DNA of 9,026 nt from JAZTZP01 sp045637525 (GTDB lineage Bacteria > Bacillota > Clostridia > UBA1381). The notes beneath the pieces are model-generated. The model saw only the letters and a list, made by a program, of their open reading frames with translations. It ran no database searches and was not told the DNA's origin. Location: NCBI GenBank assembly GCA_045637525.1, contig JAZTZP010000010.1:1-9026 (forward strand), written 5' to 3'. Within the stretch, counting starts at the first letter, position 1. Each line of letters starts with the position of its first letter. The position numbers and the translations under genes were made by a program. Of this stretch, positions 6,964-9,026 are shown one piece after another.

Positions 6964-6967
6964 GGAG
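6964..6967 (+). promoter_or_regulatory. Ribosome binding site deciding the ftsH start
   Basis: GGAG lies 6 nt before ATG 6974. The in-frame TTG at 6962 overlaps this site and cannot use it, so translation should begin at the ATG with Met-Lys-Asp-Asn. Confidence 0.8.
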
Positions 6968-6973
6968 AAAACT

Positions 6974-8881
6974 ATGAAAGATAATCGAAAAAACAAACGA
7001 CCTAATTTTAATCCGTTTATATTTTTTCTTGCGGCATCAATCGTTTCGACGGTGATACTTAATATGATGCTGTCGTCTTTTACTGCGGCAGATACAAAAG
7101 AAATTTCATACAGTCAGTTTTTGGATTACATACAATCCGGAAAGGTTCAGGAGGTAATATTTTCCGGCAGTAATCTTGAAATTCATATGAAAAAAGAAGA
7201 GGCTGATGACACAAAACCGAAATCTGTTCTTGATTTCTGGGACTTCGGTTTGCTTTCGCCGGCAAGAGAAAAGGATGTTGTGTATTATACGGGATATATA
7301 AGAGACGACAGGCTGCTTCAGCTTATGGATGAGTATAATATAAACTACCTGACACCGGTGCATTATGATAATCCTGTACTTGACTTCTTCCTTTCGTGGG
7401 TGTTGCCGCTGTTGTTTATGTATGGTTTGTTCTTCCTGATTTCGAGGATGCTTACAAAGAAGATGGGCGGCGGAATAATGGGGGTTGGTCAGTCCAATGC
7501 AAAGGTTTATATGCAAAGCCAGACAGGCGTTACCTTTGCTCAGGTTGCAGGGCAGGAGGAGGCGAAGGAATCGTTAAATGAGATTGTTGATTTCCTTCAT
7601 AATCCTGCTAAATATACGGCTATTGGTGCAAAGCAGCCTAAGGGAGCTTTGCTTGTAGGACCGCCGGGTACGGGAAAGACGCTTCTTGCAAAGGCGGTCG
7701 CCGGAGAGGCAAATGTACCGTTTTTCTCACTGTCCGGTTCTGAATTTGTGGAGATGTTTGTCGGCGTGGGTGCTTCGAGAGTCCGCAGTCTTTTTAAGGA
7801 TGCGGCGGCAAAGGCGCCTTGCATAATATTCATAGACGAGATAGACGCCATAGGAAAAAGCCGTGATGCACAGTTAAATTCAAACGATGAAAGAGAACAG
7901 ACACTAAATCAGCTTCTTGCAGAAATGGACGGCTTTGACTCTTCAAAGGGAGTTGTGATACTTGCGGCGACGAACAGGCCGGAGGTGCTTGATAAGGCAC
8001 TTCTTCGTCCCGGTCGTTTTGACAGACGTATTATAGTGGAAAAACCCGATCTTAAGGGTCGTGAAGAAATACTTAAGGTACATTCAAAGAACGTGAAGCT
8101 TGGTGAGGATGTGGACCTTAAGGAAATGGCACTTGCCACAAGCGGTGCTGTTGGTGCTGACCTTGCAAATATGGTGAATGAAGCGGCACTTCGTGCTGTT
8201 CGCATGAAGCGTGAGCGTGTAATGCAGGAGGATCTTTTAGAGGCTGTTGAGGTTATAATTGCCGGTAAAGAAAAGAAGGACCGCATACTTTCTGCTGAAG
8301 AAAAGCGCATAGTTGCGTTTCACGAGGTGGGGCATGCGCTTGCGACGGCAATTCAGAAAAATACGCATCCTGTTCAGAAGATTACAATTGTTCCCCGTAC
8401 TATGGGCGCGCTCGGTTATACCATGCAGATGCCTGAGGAGGAGAAGTATCTTATGAGTAAGGCTGAAATCCTTGATCAGATTACAGTGTTCCTTGCAGGA
8501 CGCTGTGCGGAGGAGCTTATATTTAATACTCAGACAACAGGCGCCGCAAATGATATAGAGCAGGCAACATCTCTTGCAAGAAGCATGATAGCTCAGTACG
8601 GAATGAGCGACAGATTCGGTATGGCAGGGCTTGAGAGCCTTAAAAACCGCTACCTTGACGGAACGAGCGTGGCTAACTGCTCTGAACAGACGATGACTCT
8701 TGTTGATAATGAGGTTATTGAAACACTTAAAGATTGTCATGAGAAGGCTATGACGATATTAAAGGAAAATATTGAGGCGCTTAACCGTATTTCCGAATTT
8801 CTGATAGCGAAAGAGACGATAAGCGGTGATGAGTTTATGAAGATACTTGACGAGGTAAATAATCCGATAATTGAAGAATGA
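6974..8881 (+). CDS. ftsH: ATP-dependent zinc metalloprotease FtsH
   Basis: This 635-residue membrane-anchored AAA+ protease extracts and degrades damaged membrane and selected soluble proteins as a hexamer. Order: cytoplasmic N-tail, membrane segment (about 14-34), external domain (35-134), second membrane segment (135-157), AAA+ ATPase, then M41 peptidase. Walker A is GPPGTGKT (229-236), the pore loop contains MFVG (261-264), Walker B is IIFIDEID (284-291), sensor Asn334 lies in AATN, and arginine fingers are likely Arg345 and Arg348. The zinc site is HEVGH (450-454), with Asp527 in TTGAANDIEQ as third ligand. HEVGH replaces the commoner HEAGH but keeps HExxH. Length is typical and all catalytic residues are present. 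It stands alone in its operon here. Confidence 0.97.
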   Translation: MKDNRKNKRPNFNPFIFFLAASIVSTVILNMMLSSFTAADTKEISYSQFLDYIQSGKVQEVIFSGSNLEIHMKKEEADDTKPKSVLDFWDFGLLSPAREKDVVYYTGYIRDDRLLQLMDEYNINYLTPVHYDNPVLDFFLSWVLPLLFMYGLFFLISRMLTKKMGGGIMGVGQSNAKVYMQSQTGVTFAQVAGQEEAKESLNEIVDFLHNPAKYTAIGAKQPKGALLVGPPGTGKTLLAKAVAGEANVPFFSLSGSEFVEMFVGVGASRVRSLFKDAAAKAPCIIFIDEIDAIGKSRDAQLNSNDEREQTLNQLLAEMDGFDSSKGVVILAATNRPEVLDKALLRPGRFDRRIIVEKPDLKGREEILKVHSKNVKLGEDVDLKEMALATSGAVGADLANMVNEAALRAVRMKRERVMQEDLLEAVEVIIAGKEKKDRILSAEEKRIVAFHEVGHALATAIQKNTHPVQKITIVPRTMGALGYTMQMPEEEKYLMSKAEILDQITVFLAGRCAEELIFNTQTTGAANDIEQATSLARSMIAQYGMSDRFGMAGLESLKNRYLDGTSVANCSEQTMTLVDNEVIETLKDCHEKAMTILKENIEALNRISEFLIAKETISGDEFMKILDEVNNPIIEE

Positions 8882-8891
8882 GATGAATTAT

Positions 8892-8921
8892 AGTTTAGCG
8901 ACTTAAATAAGTCGCTAAACT
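8892..8921 (+). terminator. Perfect hairpin after ftsH, possible terminator
   Basis: GTTTAGCGACTTA (8893-8905) and TAAGTCGCTAAAC (8908-8920) are exact complements, and A8892-T8921 adds one more pair. It begins 11 nt after the ftsH stop, where a terminator is expected. Only two T follow before CGATAT, so the classic T-run is absent. It may act as an mRNA 3'-end stabiliser, or be the first and longest hairpin of the repeat array that follows. Confidence 0.5.
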
Positions 8922-8922
8922 T

Positions 8923-9026
8923 CGATATAAATCCCTGCGGGATTTTCGATATGTGCTTCGCACTCGATATGCCTTACGGCGCGATATGTTTGCTACGCAA
9001 ACGTTATGGAAGAAAAAATGCCATGC
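8923..9026 (+). repeat. Array of mini-hairpins separated by CGATAT
   Basis: Four CGATAT hexamers start at 8923, 8947, 8965 and 8982, and a degenerate CGTTAT is at 9002. Between them sit short perfect hairpins: AAATCCC-TGC-GGGATTT (8929-8945), GTGC-TTC-GCAC (8953-8963), GCC-TTAC-GGC (8971-8980) and GTTTGC-TAC-GCAAAC (8988-9002). The stems differ completely in sequence while the spacer is constant. No reading frame of note crosses it. The window end (9005-9026) looks like the left arm of another, longer hairpin. This is non-coding; mobile, structural or mRNA-processing roles are all possible. Confidence 0.8.

Larger units (their letters stand above)
6743..6973 (+). promoter_or_regulatory. Long AT-rich ftsH leader with hairpins
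   Basis: About 230 nt separate the predicted transcription start from the ftsH ATG. The stretch holds a 5-bp hairpin GCACT/AGTGC (6753-6770) close to the start site, a 6-bp hairpin GAAATT/AATTTC (6876-6892), and a longer AT-rich stem (6912-6944). No known riboswitch core is recognised. An unsupported 29-codon frame (6861-6950) has no ribosome site. The leader may be regulatory or simply untranslated spacer. Confidence 0.4.

Noticed and set aside
6962..6973. TTG start four codons upstream of the ftsH ATG
   Set aside because: The TTG overlaps the GGAG ribosome site that correctly serves ATG 6974.
8923..9003. tRNA or other classic structured RNA gene
   Set aside because: No cloverleaf or T-psi-C signature; the folds are independent tiny hairpins.
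9006..9026. Start of a new gene (ATG 9006, MEEKMPC)
   Set aside because: No ribosome site, and the bases fit better as the left arm of the next hairpin in the array; the window ends too soon to decide.

Overview
The window looks like a chromosomal piece of a low-GC Gram-positive bacterium (Bacillota, most likely Clostridia). The evidence is AT-rich intergenic DNA, strong AGGAGG-type ribosome sites, TTGACA/TGnTATAAT sigma-A promoters, a complete gatCAB operon, a secreted protein with SLH cell-wall anchoring domains, and one ftsH. Species cannot be read from the sequence. Most of the protein-coding content is housekeeping; the unusual material lies in the SLH protein and in the non-coding flanks.

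Layout. Positions 1-112 are a GC-rich, palindrome-rich stretch with no credible gene. Positions 114-273 hold two tandem copies of an ~81-bp unit, each ending in a small hairpin whose sequence changes between copies keep the pairing intact. A strong promoter at 328-356 then drives gatC (426-692), gatA (695-2140) and gatB (2128-3540). The gatC/gatA junction is nearly fused and gatA/gatB overlap by 13 bp, as expected for subunits made in fixed ratio. A long hairpin with T-runs on both strands (3546-3583) separates gatB from a convergent gene. That gene (minus strand, 3592-6534) encodes a 980-residue secreted protein: signal peptide, three SLH domains, then ~780 residues of beta-rich sequence with no domain I can name. 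Its promoter (6611-6639) faces away from an ftsH promoter (6708-6736), and a perfect 8-bp inverted repeat lies between the two. The ftsH gene (6974-8881) has an AT-rich leader of about 230 nt with two or three predicted hairpins. After ftsH come a perfect 13-bp hairpin and a run of very short hairpins separated by the hexamer CGATAT, which continues off the window edge.

How the genes work together. GatCAB converts misacylated Glu-tRNA(Gln) and/or Asp-tRNA(Asn) to the correct aminoacyl-tRNA. FtsH is the membrane AAA+ zinc protease for quality control. The SLH protein is a cell-surface component. I see no functional link among the three beyond adjacency, although the SLH gene and ftsH share a divergent control region.

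No tRNA, rRNA, CRISPR array, transposase or phage gene is visible. The best candidates for undescribed biology are the CGATAT mini-hairpin array, the covarying tandem repeat, and the uncharacterised body of the SLH protein.
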